A stretch of 64,000 nt of DNA from an uncultured bacterium (GTDB lineage: Bacteria; Bacteroidota; Ignavibacteria; UBA10030; BY39). The notes under the pieces are model-generated. The model did not search any database and was not told the DNA's origin. It saw nothing but the letters and a program-made list of their open reading frames with translations. Position numbers and translations under genes: made by a program. Position 1 is the first letter of the stretch. Every line of letters begins with the position of its first letter. Where the stretch lies: NCBI GenBank assembly GCA_937967455.1, contig CALCJK010000001.1, positions 1 to 64,000 of the forward strand. Direction: 5' to 3'. Below, one piece after another: positions 19,481 to 27,688 of the stretch.

Positions 19481-20260
19481 TTACAATACCACATCTAGAA
19501 ACATCATAATAACAAAACCTATCATCACACCAAATGTTGCTTCAGTTTCAAATCCTTTTCTGTGGGACTCAGGAATAATTTCATCACTAATCACAAATAG
19601 CATTGCACCAGCAGCGAATGCGAGTCCCCAGGGTAGAAAAGGCTTTGAGATACTAACAATTCCAACTCCTATTAAACCACCGACTGGTTCAACCATCCCA
19701 GTTAAAAAAGAAATCCACAAGGATTTTCCAAGCGAATATTTTTCGCTAATAAGCGCCATTGCCACAACTAATCCTTCCGGGATATTTTGTAATCCAATAC
19801 CAATTGCAAGAGTCAGTCCATTGGAAATATTCCCTCCCCCGAATCCAACACCAACTGCTAATCCTTCAGGAAAATTATGGAGTGTTATTGCGATTATAAA
19901 GAGCCATACTCTTTTTAAATTTTTTTTATTTGCTCCTTCAGGGCCTTTTATAAAATGTTCATGTGGTGAATATTTATCACTAAGGTAAAGAAACACCCCA
20001 CCAAGCATCATTCCTGAAACAACAATTAATGCTGATAAAACCCCACCTCCTCCAGCTTCTATTGCTGGAACTATTAGAGAAAATGACGTAGCAGCCAGCA
20101 TTACACCAGCACCAAAACCCATCATTACATCTTGTAGTTTTTGAGATATTCTTTTAAAAAAAATTATTGGAATTGCACCTAAAAATGTAGCACTTCCAGC
20201 AACAAAGCTGGCAATCAAACCCATTATAACTACAGGAATACTGGAAAGATAATCAATCAT
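19481..20260 (-). CDS. ZIP family metal transporter
   Basis: Membrane importer for Zn2+ or related divalent metals, ZupT/GufA type. The 259-residue protein has about eight hydrophobic segments. The metal-binding helices carry HNFPEGLAVGVGFGGG and GIGLQNIPEGLVVAMALISE, and the acidic end segment DEIIPESHRKG is conserved. The usual His-rich loop is short (SPHEHFIKG). Last gene of the long minus-strand respiratory block, 32 bases after the bd-like protein upstream, so it may be co-transcribed. Confidence 0.88.
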   Translation of the reverse strand: MIDYLSSIPVVIMGLIASFVAGSATFLGAIPIIFFKRISQKLQDVMMGFGAGVMLAATSFSLIVPAIEAGGGGVLSALIVVSGMMLGGVFLYLSDKYSPHEHFIKGPEGANKKNLKRVWLFIIAITLHNFPEGLAVGVGFGGGNISNGLTLAIGIGLQNIPEGLVVAMALISEKYSLGKSLWISFLTGMVEPVGGLIGVGIVSISKPFLPWGLAFAAGAMLFVISDEIIPESHRKGFETEATFGVMIGFVIMMFLDVVL

Positions 20261-20292
20261 TTTTGAGTCATATATTTTTCACTCGTTGCCCA

Positions 20293-21423
20293 TCAAGATA
20301 ATTCAACTGGATCAACATTAGATTTTTGTCCAAAACTTTTCTTCAGCATCCATATAACAGTAACAATTCCAGCCAATAACAATATTATAAATATAGTAAT
20401 CACACCCCATTGTGGTTCGACCTGCACTTTATCCCAATTCAGGTATGGTTGTAAATATGCTTCCCTTAACTCATGCCTCATCAAAACCATCATCACAATA
20501 GTTAGGAGTAAAAACACTTTTCCGATTATAATTTTTGCCAATGGTTTTGCAGAGTTTAATGCTACAAACATTAGAATTAAACTGACAAACATTGCCAAAA
20601 GAGCAATCATAAAATAAACTGTTGCATAAATATTTTCTCCCATAAAAAGCATTATAAAATTTTTTGGTAAAGAAATTAAAAACCATAGACCAATAATTAT
20701 ATTCAAAAGTGTAGGCACTATGAACCAGAGTATTCCATATCTAATTCCCCACTTACCAAGTGATTCATTTATTTTAATTTTTTTAATTCCCCACATTATT
20801 ACTACGAGTCCTGCCACTGCAAGCGCAGCTACCATAAAATGTAAATATCTTGGAATTACTGTAGGATCTGAAAGATTTAAACTAGTTCCATGAGGATTAT
20901 TAAAATAAATCTCCTTCCACTTTTCTGGTGTTAACATTAAAACTATATTTTGAGTATAGATTAACCCGATTACTGCCAGTAATAATGCACTTATTAAAAC
21001 AACAACAAATCTTTTACCTTCAAGTTTTTCCCACCTAAAAGAATATAGATAGTAACCGTAATATGCTAATATAAAAATCACAATAATAGAAAGCCACGGC
21101 CATGCTATCAAGATTGTGGATGTGTAGAAAAAATTCCCATACAATACTTGTAAAAACAACAAAGGTGCGACACCCAGTGTTATAGTAAATGCAGTAAACG
21201 GTGGTAGCATCTTTGAGATACTCCTGCTCAGCTCAAAGTGATTCTGGCTATTATTTTTCTTTCCTAGAAATTCAGTTACTGCTGCAATTAATCCACCTCC
21301 GACAGCTACATTCATCGCAAGTATATGTAATGTGAAAGTTAATAAAAGCAAAATTTTTAATAACCAGATAGGTGCTGGAACTGAAATTGGATCAATATCT
21401 GGTATAATAACCTGAGTTTCCAT
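20293..21423 (-). CDS. bd oxidase subunit I-like membrane protein without cytochrome c domain
   Basis: Unrecognised by name, but its pattern matches the two paralogs transcribed just before it and, more distantly, CydA. The 376-residue protein has about nine or ten hydrophobic segments. His33 lies where CydA has the heme b595 ligand. H195 in RYLHFMVAALAVAGL and M272 in VYFMIALLAMF align by eye with the two heme b558 ligands of CydA. E321 in REAYLQPY matches a conserved Glu. The glutamate pair present in the paralogs is missing (AWPWLSIIVIFILAYYG). No CxxCH motif. It may be the partner subunit of the two cytochrome c-bearing proteins (inference). Confidence 0.6.
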   Translation of the reverse strand: METQVIIPDIDPISVPAPIWLLKILLLLTFTLHILAMNVAVGGGLIAAVTEFLGKKNNSQNHFELSRSISKMLPPFTAFTITLGVAPLLFLQVLYGNFFYTSTILIAWPWLSIIVIFILAYYGYYLYSFRWEKLEGKRFVVVLISALLLAVIGLIYTQNIVLMLTPEKWKEIYFNNPHGTSLNLSDPTVIPRYLHFMVAALAVAGLVVIMWGIKKIKINESLGKWGIRYGILWFIVPTLLNIIIGLWFLISLPKNFIMLFMGENIYATVYFMIALLAMFVSLILMFVALNSAKPLAKIIIGKVFLLLTIVMMVLMRHELREAYLQPYLNWDKVQVEPQWGVITIFIILLLAGIVTVIWMLKKSFGQKSNVDPVELS

Positions 21424-21424
21424 T

Positions 21425-22720
21425 TTATTGCTCCTTTTTGTTTTCTAAATTAAACTTATACAACCATTTTGCAATAGCTTCTGCTTCGGCTTCTGTGCCA
21501 GCAAACTTTGGCATATAACCCCGGTAATTCTCCAAATCATTAATCATCATTGCAATTGTCTCTTCGTCTAAATCCACTATTAGTGGTTTAATATCATTAT
21601 AACCTCCTACAATATGGCAACTAGAACAATAAAGTTTAAAGCCGTTTTTCCCTGCCTGAATTTTATTTTCTTCGTTAATCTCTTTTATTTCTACCCATTT
21701 TGCACTTTTTAAAATACCCTGTTCCTTTATAACATCAAATTCATTTATAATTAATCCATTCGAGTACATATAATCATAAATTACATATGGTTTTCTAATT
21801 GATTCTCTTACTCTTTCACCAGCAAACATTATAGATAAACCTAAAATCATAACTACAATACCGATCAATTTTGTAAACAATCTTGTGTTAAAGTATCCGA
21901 ATATTAAAACTATAAGAAAAACTAAAAAGCCAACTATAATACCGATTATTGCGGTTTGAGATACAAAAGATATTCCACCGAGAGCAATTTCCTTAGGAAT
22001 ATCAGGTAACGTAAAATAATACCATAAACTTACAACAGGTAAAATTAGCATAAAAGGAAGTACCCACTTACTTGAGTATTTTAACACATTATGTCTGTTA
22101 TTTTTTTCCACTATAAATGTAGCTGTTAATAAGCCATAAATTCCTGCCATAACAATTGCTGTAACTATTCTTACCGCAAGTGAGGATAAATAAGTTGGGT
22201 TGAAGAAACCATCCCAGAAACTTCTGGTTTCAATCCATTTTCCAGGAGTAAGCATAAAGGATAAAATTCCATTTATGATCACCATACTTAATAAAGCCGC
22301 AATGAAATAAATCCATCCAATAATCAGATGAGTTTTATGATCAAGCTTGTCCCAAGTATAGTAATATAACATTACAGCTGCAATTTCAACAAAGAAAAAC
22401 ACCCATTCAATAGCCCATCCCCAGACAAAGATATGTATTAATGCGGATGTTGCTTGTGGATTTACAAGACCAATTGTGAACCAAATTGCTACACCTGTAA
22501 GCGCACCAAAAACGATAGTGAGAAGTAAAAAGAATTTGGAATGTTTTTTTACATAATTCAGGATTATCGGATCATTATTTTTATAAGCTTTAATTTCAGT
22601 TAGAACCAGAAACAAACCACCACCAACAGCGAAATGAGACACAAAGACATGAATAATTGCTACAATACCTATTAACCAACCACCTCCAATAATTGGCACT
22701 TCCCAGATTGGATAATTCAT
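21425..22720 (-). CDS. bd oxidase subunit I-like protein with C-terminal cytochrome c domain (copy 2)
   Basis: Probably a heme-binding electron-transfer or oxygen-reductase subunit. The 431-residue protein has about nine membrane segments and a cytochrome c domain: CSSCH at 365-369 with likely axial Met403 in GYMPKF. CydA-like features are His24, the helix WAIEWVFFFVEIAA with Glu105 and Glu112, TWDKLDHKTH, FNPTYLSSLAVRIVTAIVMAG and ESIRKPY with Glu306 and Arg309. The position of the CydA heme b558 His is Arg184 here, and no Q-loop is seen. It closely resembles the next gene, with which it overlaps by four bases. Its family may be the cytochrome c-containing branch of the bd superfamily (established as a class; membership inferred). 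Confidence 0.7.
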   Translation of the reverse strand: MNYPIWEVPIIGGGWLIGIVAIIHVFVSHFAVGGGLFLVLTEIKAYKNNDPIILNYVKKHSKFFLLLTIVFGALTGVAIWFTIGLVNPQATSALIHIFVWGWAIEWVFFFVEIAAVMLYYYTWDKLDHKTHLIIGWIYFIAALLSMVIINGILSFMLTPGKWIETRSFWDGFFNPTYLSSLAVRIVTAIVMAGIYGLLTATFIVEKNNRHNVLKYSSKWVLPFMLILPVVSLWYYFTLPDIPKEIALGGISFVSQTAIIGIIVGFLVFLIVLIFGYFNTRLFTKLIGIVVMILGLSIMFAGERVRESIRKPYVIYDYMYSNGLIINEFDVIKEQGILKSAKWVEIKEINEENKIQAGKNGFKLYCSSCHIVGGYNDIKPLIVDLDEETIAMMINDLENYRGYMPKFAGTEAEAEAIAKWLYKFNLENKKEQ

Positions 22721-24021
22721 TCTTTTACACCAATTTCTTTATACGATTTATTTAATTCATAAAGCCATTTTGCGAGTGCTTTTCTTTCTGTTTCAGAACC
22801 CATAAAGGGTGGCATAAATCCTTTAAGCTGATTTAAATGCTGTAGCTGTTCGTTAATGAATGATTCCTGCCATCCTTTAACCAAAATTTTAATTCCGTTA
22901 TAACCTTCAACTGTATGACAACTCTGACATTGAAGTTTAAATACAGTTTCACCAATCTTCATAGTGTCTGTTTCAGTTTTGATATCAATATTTACCCATT
23001 TTGCTGAAGCGAGTACACCATTGTTTGTAACGATATCTTTTTCTGATTTCAATACATTATTTGAGTACATATAGTCATAAATGATATATGGTTTTCGAAT
23101 AGCCTCTCTTACCCATTCACTAACAGCTGTTACAGTGAGGCCTATCAATAAAAACAAAACTGAAAGTGCTACTGGAAATCTCTCAGGATGTCGATAAGGC
23201 AAAAAATAAGCAAAAGCAAATATCAGGAAGGAGAAAAAAAGGCTTGCTACTGCAAATAATGTAACTGCTGGTGCACCACCTGAAATAATATCAAATGACA
23301 TATCAGGAATGACAGATACATACCAGAGACCTCCCAATGGTAAAATGAAGAAAGGTATTATTAACCATTTAGCTGAATATTTTATCATTAATTTTCTCAA
23401 ATTATCATCTTTAAGATTAGAGGAGGTTAACAAGGCATACAAACCAGCCAGAGCTATTGAAACTGCACTGCGCATTACTAATGATGGCAGCATAGTAGGA
23501 TTAAAAAAACCTGACCAAAAACTTCTATCTTGAATCCATTCACCTGGTGTCAGCATAAATGAAAGAATCCCATTAATTACAAATAAGCTCATCCATGCAG
23601 CAATAAAATAAATCCAACCAATAGAAAGGTGTACTTTTCTAGATACTTTATTCCAGGTGTTATAATAAATCATAGCTGCAGCAATTTCAATGAAGAAGAA
23701 AATCCATTCGATAGCCCAACCCCAAACAAAAATGTGTATTAATGCGGAAGTTGCAGTTGGCGTTACCAGACCTATAGTAAACCAGATTCCTACACCAGTT
23801 AATGCTCCAAATACTAAAGTCACAAGTATAAAAAATCTAGAGTGGATTTTGAGGTAATCAATTATACCCAAATTATTTTCCTTATATGCTTTTATTTCAG
23901 TCAATACTAAAAATAAACCACCTCCAATAGCAAATTGAGATACAAATGTGTGTAATATTGCTACAAACCCGATTAGAATACCACCACCTATAAATGGTAT
24001 ATCCCAGAACGGATAATTCAT
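22717..24021 (-). CDS. bd oxidase subunit I-like protein with C-terminal cytochrome c domain (copy 1)
   Basis: Tandem paralog of the gene that follows it in transcription. The 434-residue protein has the same architecture: about nine membrane segments, His24, WAIEWIFFFIEIAA with Glu105 and Glu112, NPTMLPSLVMRSAVSIALAG with Arg184 in place of the heme b558 His, VREAIRKPY, and a cytochrome c domain with CQSCH at 365-369 and Met403 in GFMPPF. His29 of the paralog is Gln29 here. AAGGTG lies seven bases before the ATG. It sits 36 bases after nfu, so it is probably part of the respiratory operon. Confidence 0.7.
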   Translation of the reverse strand: MNYPFWDIPFIGGGILIGFVAILHTFVSQFAIGGGLFLVLTEIKAYKENNLGIIDYLKIHSRFFILVTLVFGALTGVGIWFTIGLVTPTATSALIHIFVWGWAIEWIFFFIEIAAAMIYYNTWNKVSRKVHLSIGWIYFIAAWMSLFVINGILSFMLTPGEWIQDRSFWSGFFNPTMLPSLVMRSAVSIALAGLYALLTSSNLKDDNLRKLMIKYSAKWLIIPFFILPLGGLWYVSVIPDMSFDIISGGAPAVTLFAVASLFFSFLIFAFAYFLPYRHPERFPVALSVLFLLIGLTVTAVSEWVREAIRKPYIIYDYMYSNNVLKSEKDIVTNNGVLASAKWVNIDIKTETDTMKIGETVFKLQCQSCHTVEGYNGIKILVKGWQESFINEQLQHLNQLKGFMPPFMGSETERKALAKWLYELNKSYKEIGVKE

Positions 24022-24057
24022 AATATCACCTTTTATAATTAATTATTAAATTAGTCT

Positions 24058-24303
24058 TTAGTTAACCAATTCAACACGCCGAACAAAAGGGACAGAATTC
24101 AAGATCATTCTTTCAATACCACCTCTTAACGTCATCATCGACAGAGGACAAATTTTACATGTACCTGTATATCTTATCCTAATAGTTCCATCATTCTCAA
24201 TTTCTACAAGTTCAATATCACCTCCATCTTCATTTAAATACTGACGACATGTTTGTAGAACTTTTTCGATTTCTATTCTTATCTCAGTATTCTGTATTTC
24301 CAT
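24058..24303 (-). CDS. NifU-like (Nfu domain) iron-sulfur scaffold
   Basis: Small Fe-S cluster carrier. The 81-residue protein consists of one Nfu domain: VLQTCRQYLNEDGGDIELVE, then the cluster-binding CxxC in YTGTCKICPLSMMTLRGGIE. This is within the length range of stand-alone Nfu proteins. It lies three bases after mrp, another Fe-S assembly factor, and in the middle of a respiratory block needing many clusters (ActB, NuoGI), which suggests a supply role. Confidence 0.92.
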   Translation of the reverse strand: MEIQNTEIRIEIEKVLQTCRQYLNEDGGDIELVEIENDGTIRIRYTGTCKICPLSMMTLRGGIERMILNSVPFVRRVELVN

Positions 24304-24306
24304 AAT

Positions 24307-25395
24307 TTAAATGTTCAATTTTATATCGATACTTTTCACTGAAGGCGTTTTAAATGAATTAATACTAAGCTGTGCGACCATATTTCTTGCAATATTTTTA
24401 ATTGCAGTTGCTTGAGGAGATTCAGGTTTTGAAACAATTATTGGAATACCAATGTCACCACCAACTCTAATATTAGTATCTATAGGTATTTCACCTAAAA
24501 AATTAGTTCCTAATTTTTCAGATTCTTTTTTACCACCGCCATACGCAAAAATTTCTTCTCTATGTCCACAATTAGGACAGAGAAAATAACTCATATTTTC
24601 AATTATTCCCAGTACTGGAACATTTAATTTTTCAAACATTACAAATCCCTTTCTGGCATCAGCCAGTGATATATCCTGCGGTGTGGTAACTATAACTGCT
24701 CCAGAAAGTGGTATTGTTTGGACAAGAGTCAATTGTATATCACCAGTTCCTGGTGGAAGATCAAAAATTAGATAATCCAGCTCACCCCAATCCACATCAG
24801 TCATAAACTGCCTTATTGCACCGCTTGCCATTGGACCACGCCAAATAACAGCTTCCATAGGATTTATAAGAAATCCTATTGACATGACTTTGACATCAAA
24901 AGCAACTAACGGAATAAGTTTTTGATTTTTTATCTCAGGTCTTTTATTTATCCCCATCATTAATGGAATACTGGGACCATAAACATCAGAATCAATTAAA
25001 CCAACTTTTGCAGCATCCTGCGCTAATGCGACTGCAATATTTACTGCTACTGTAGATTTCCCAACACCACCTTTTCCGCTTGCTACTGCAATTGTATTTT
25101 TAACATTGCTTAATATATTATTTAAGTTTGGTTGTGGTGCCTTTCGCACATTACTTGTTAACTCAACATTTATTTCACCAACATCTGGTATTGCTGATTT
25201 TATTGCAGATATTGCAGCAGATTTAAACTGGTCTCGAACAGGACAGGCAGGTGTTGTTAACTCTATCTTAAAACTTATATTTTTATTCTCAATATTGATA
25301 TCCTTCACGAATCCTAATGTAACTATATCTCGCTTAAGATCAGGATCAATTACATTTTTTAGAGCTTCTAATATATTCTTTATATTAATTTCCAT
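24307..25395 (-). CDS. mrp: Mrp/ApbC family iron-sulfur cluster carrier ATPase
   Basis: P-loop NTPase that carries and transfers Fe-S clusters. The 362-residue protein has an N-terminal MIP18-type domain (VIDPDLKRDIVTLGFVKDI, TTPACPVRDQF) and a MinD-like ATPase domain with the deviant Walker A VASGKGGVGKSTVAVNIA, DSDVYGPSIPLMMGI, DYLIFDLPPGTGDIQLT and the CxxC cluster site NMSYFLCPNCGHRE. Co-transcribed with nfu. Confidence 0.94.
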   Translation of the reverse strand: MEINIKNILEALKNVIDPDLKRDIVTLGFVKDINIENKNISFKIELTTPACPVRDQFKSAAISAIKSAIPDVGEINVELTSNVRKAPQPNLNNILSNVKNTIAVASGKGGVGKSTVAVNIAVALAQDAAKVGLIDSDVYGPSIPLMMGINKRPEIKNQKLIPLVAFDVKVMSIGFLINPMEAVIWRGPMASGAIRQFMTDVDWGELDYLIFDLPPGTGDIQLTLVQTIPLSGAVIVTTPQDISLADARKGFVMFEKLNVPVLGIIENMSYFLCPNCGHREEIFAYGGGKKESEKLGTNFLGEIPIDTNIRVGGDIGIPIIVSKPESPQATAIKNIARNMVAQLSINSFKTPSVKSIDIKLNI

Positions 25396-25460
25396 ATAAT
25401 TACTATTGATTTAAATTTTACTTAAGATACACATTAACTTTTGTTTTTACAAATAAGCGA

Positions 25461-25919
25461 TTATTTTAACATTTCTTTATTCTTGATAAACAAAATGACT
25501 TTCCAGATTTCTTCATCTGACATATATGCACCAAGGGCAGGCGAATATTTACCACCATAATAAATATGTGTATAAAGACTTGAATCACTTTTGGTACGAA
25601 TAGCTTCCAAATTTAAGTCTGTTGGTGGAACTGGAAATCCATAACCAACCGGTGTGTTACCCTTATAATCAGCTCCATGACAATGGTAGCAAAACTGTCT
25701 ATATACTTTTTTGCCACTTTTCAGGTTTATATCTGTAAGCTGAAATGGATTTGACTTATAAATATTTTCTTTATGTTTAATTGTAGACTTTACAATATTT
25801 TCAGGTACTTTTTGTTGAACTATAGTAGTAGGACGAGGATTAGGTTGATCGTACATTCTACCATATTCGCAACCAACACTAGCGCTTAAAAATAACAAAA
25901 TTACAAATATTTTATTCAT
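25461..25919 (-). CDS. monoheme cytochrome c lipoprotein, ActE-like
   Basis: Likely the monoheme cytochrome c subunit (ActE) of alternative complex III or its electron acceptor. The 152-residue protein has a lipoprotein signal (MNKIFVILLFLSASVGC, Cys17), a linker rich in Pro and Lys, then a cytochrome c domain with CYHCH at 77-81 and a candidate axial Met in GAYMSDEEIW. The canonical act order places actE between actD and actF; here it lies about 5 kb downstream, after the cbb3 genes. So the ActE name rests on context and size and could instead be a cbb3-linked carrier. Confidence 0.65.
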   Translation of the reverse strand: MNKIFVILLFLSASVGCEYGRMYDQPNPRPTTIVQQKVPENIVKSTIKHKENIYKSNPFQLTDINLKSGKKVYRQFCYHCHGADYKGNTPVGYGFPVPPTDLNLEAIRTKSDSSLYTHIYYGGKYSPALGAYMSDEEIWKVILFIKNKEMLK

Positions 25920-25925
25920 AAGATT

Positions 25926-26159
25926 TTACCTATTATTTAAAGTATCTTTATTAATTATTGGCAATTCAGGACTGTTTTTTTCAAATCTTTCAACTGCATG
26001 AATTGATGAACCTGGTACAAATGGTGTTGTGCCAAAATTCCAATCCTCAGGTGGTGTATCTTTTAAAGCTGTATATGTGTAAAAAAAATATAAAATTGTA
26101 AAAACAATAGCTACTATGACCAGTACCCAGCCTTTTATAAAATCTTTTTTATTTTCCAT
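25926..26159 (-). CDS. small single-pass membrane protein in the cbb3 cluster
   Basis: Not recognised. The 77-residue product has one hydrophobic helix (FIKGWVLVIVAIVFTILYFF, about residues 6-25) and a hydrophilic tail containing PPEDWNFGTTPFVPG. I chose the ATG at 26159 because AAGGA lies seven bases upstream; a longer reading from 26201 would overlap the previous gene. Its place between cbb3 oxidase genes and a cytochrome c lipoprotein suggests a small oxidase subunit or assembly factor (inference). Confidence 0.55.
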   Translation of the reverse strand: MENKKDFIKGWVLVIVAIVFTILYFFYTYTALKDTPPEDWNFGTTPFVPGSSIHAVERFEKNSPELPIINKDTLNNR

Positions 26160-26169
26160 ACATATTTCC

Positions 26170-26436
26170 TTAAAAGTTAAATCCCCAAATTGCGATTGCA
26201 CCTACATAAATAATAGCCCAAAAGAAATAAGCAATGTAGAGTATTATTAGAAACAACGGAATAGGTTTATGACCTTCTTTAACTCCTTCAGGGAATTCGT
26301 TTATGTGATCTGTCTCATTTTTTTCTTTTATTATTCTAAAAGTATTAATGGTAATATAAAGAAAGGTTACCAATACAACTCCTCCAAAAATAGCTAAAAT
26401 AATATATTGATTTTGTAATAATTCATATGGTGGCAT
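26170..26436 (-). CDS. small two-helix membrane protein, CcoP N-terminus-like
   Basis: The 88-residue protein has two hydrophobic helices (about 12-34 and 58-85) joined by a loop with EFPEGVKEGHKPIP. The layout of two helices with a short acidic loop before a Pro-rich entry to helix 2 resembles the membrane part of CcoP, which normally precedes the diheme domain. Here the cytochrome domains are instead fused to CcoO. The resemblance is only by eye. Lies within the cbb3 gene run. Confidence 0.5.
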   Translation of the reverse strand: MPPYELLQNQYIILAIFGGVVLVTFLYITINTFRIIKEKNETDHINEFPEGVKEGHKPIPLFLIILYIAYFFWAIIYVGAIAIWGFNF

Positions 26437-26452
26437 ATAAAATTCTCCTATT

Positions 26453-26716
26453 TTAATTATTTAACACCACAAATAACATCCTTAATATTGTACCAAGCGA
26501 TAAAATAACAACAAATATCAAAACAATTAATTCTAATGACCATATATTTTTTTTTCTATTGGTCTGTATTTCAGACTCTATTGGAGGATTCGCCAAGGGT
26601 AAATATTTAGCTCTCTCCTGTTCTTCAAATTGGCCACGTTTAACAGCCCAGTAAAAAATCCACATTGATAATGATAAACCAACAATCATAAATAATATCC
26701 AAAATTGTAGAAACAT
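26453..26716 (-). CDS. CcoS-like cbb3 oxidase maturation protein
   Basis: The 87-residue protein has an N-terminal membrane helix followed by WAVKRGQFEEQERAKYLPL, closely matching the CcoS signature WAVKSGQFDDLE..A. CcoS is needed to insert cofactors into cbb3 oxidases. Unlike standard CcoS (about 50-60 residues with one helix) it has a second hydrophobic helix at the C-terminus (LELIVLIFVVILSLGTILRM). Placed directly after the CcoO fusion gene. Confidence 0.7.
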   Translation of the reverse strand: MFLQFWILFMIVGLSLSMWIFYWAVKRGQFEEQERAKYLPLANPPIESEIQTNRKKNIWSLELIVLIFVVILSLGTILRMLFVVLNN

Positions 26717-26719
26717 ATG

Positions 26720-27688
26720 TTAATCTCCTTTAAATCTTTTTAGTTCTAAAGAATCAACAGGTTCATAAGCAGCATCAATACCACGGGGTTCTATATTTGC
26801 ATCATTTTTACCCACAAAATTGATCATGACATAATTTGAAACATCCCAAATTTTTTCTGATTCAAGCTCCCTTTTAAAATATGGCATTGCTGTTCCAGTT
26901 ATTCCATTCATTATTTGATAATAAAAAATGCCACCTGATACCCCTGTTCTTTTTAACAATGTAAAATTGAGTGGCGGTGGATATAGATACTTTGCTGCAG
27001 GTCCCTGTCCATCACCAACAGGTCCATGACAACCAATACAAAATGATTGGTAAATTTTCTCACCTCTTTTCAATGAAGCTTCAGTTGCGGGATATGGATT
27101 TGGCATATTTATCCACATTTCAGGAATATTTCTATGCAAAATGGCTACATTAGAATCAGGACCTTTTTCGTATGCCTCAGTTAATATCTTATTCCAATAA
27201 TTTTGCCTTGCCATTCGGGCATCAGCAGCTTTACCACCTAAACTTTGAATGTAAATGGTTAGAGCTTTTATTTTCTCATCACCTAAAAACTTAAATGGTG
27301 GCATAATCGATTCAGGTCTTGTAAACCTTGGGTTAACAAAATGAGCATAGTGCCAGTCATCCGGATGTTCACCACCAACATTTGAGAGATCAGGACCTGT
27401 ACGAATAGAACCTAGTAAAATTGGTTCGTCATAAATATAATCTCCTTCCTGTGCAATTCGATCGGCTCCGAGGTCCCAATCTTGTGGACGGATGTATTGT
27501 GAATGACAATATGTACATCCATTCTCAATATAGATTCTTCTACCTTCTTCTTCAATATTTGTTCTAACTCGTGTTATATCTGAAGGTATTGTTTGTGCTT
27601 GATAAGTTGGAACTATCACAACAACTATAAAAATAACTATAAATACTAAAAGTGTTCCTAAGAAGAGTACACTTGTGGTCATCCTCAT
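26720..27688 (-). CDS. cbb3-type oxidase CcoO subunit fused to a second cytochrome c domain
   Basis: Membrane-anchored diheme cytochrome c that passes electrons to CcoN. The 322-residue protein has one N-terminal anchor (about 7-28). Next comes a CcoO-type domain with CTYCHSQYIRPQDWDLGADR (first heme 58-62, SIMPPF with Met129). A second class I cytochrome domain follows, with CIGCHGPVGDGQGPA (217-221) and TAMPYF (Met268). Standard CcoO is about 200 residues with one heme; the extra domain probably replaces part of CcoP, for which no full-length gene is present. Overlaps ccoN by four bases. Confidence 0.88.
   Translation of the reverse strand: MRMTTSVLFLGTLLVFIVIFIVVVIVPTYQAQTIPSDITRVRTNIEEEGRRIYIENGCTYCHSQYIRPQDWDLGADRIAQEGDYIYDEPILLGSIRTGPDLSNVGGEHPDDWHYAHFVNPRFTRPESIMPPFKFLGDEKIKALTIYIQSLGGKAADARMARQNYWNKILTEAYEKGPDSNVAILHRNIPEMWINMPNPYPATEASLKRGEKIYQSFCIGCHGPVGDGQGPAAKYLYPPPLNFTLLKRTGVSGGIFYYQIMNGITGTAMPYFKRELESEKIWDVSNYVMINFVGKNDANIEPRGIDAAYEPVDSLELKRFKGD

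Noticed and set aside
20293-24021. The three bd-like proteins as ordinary quinol oxidase CydAB
   Set aside because: No Q-loop, no CydB, an Arg at the heme b558 His position in two copies, and C-terminal cytochrome c domains.
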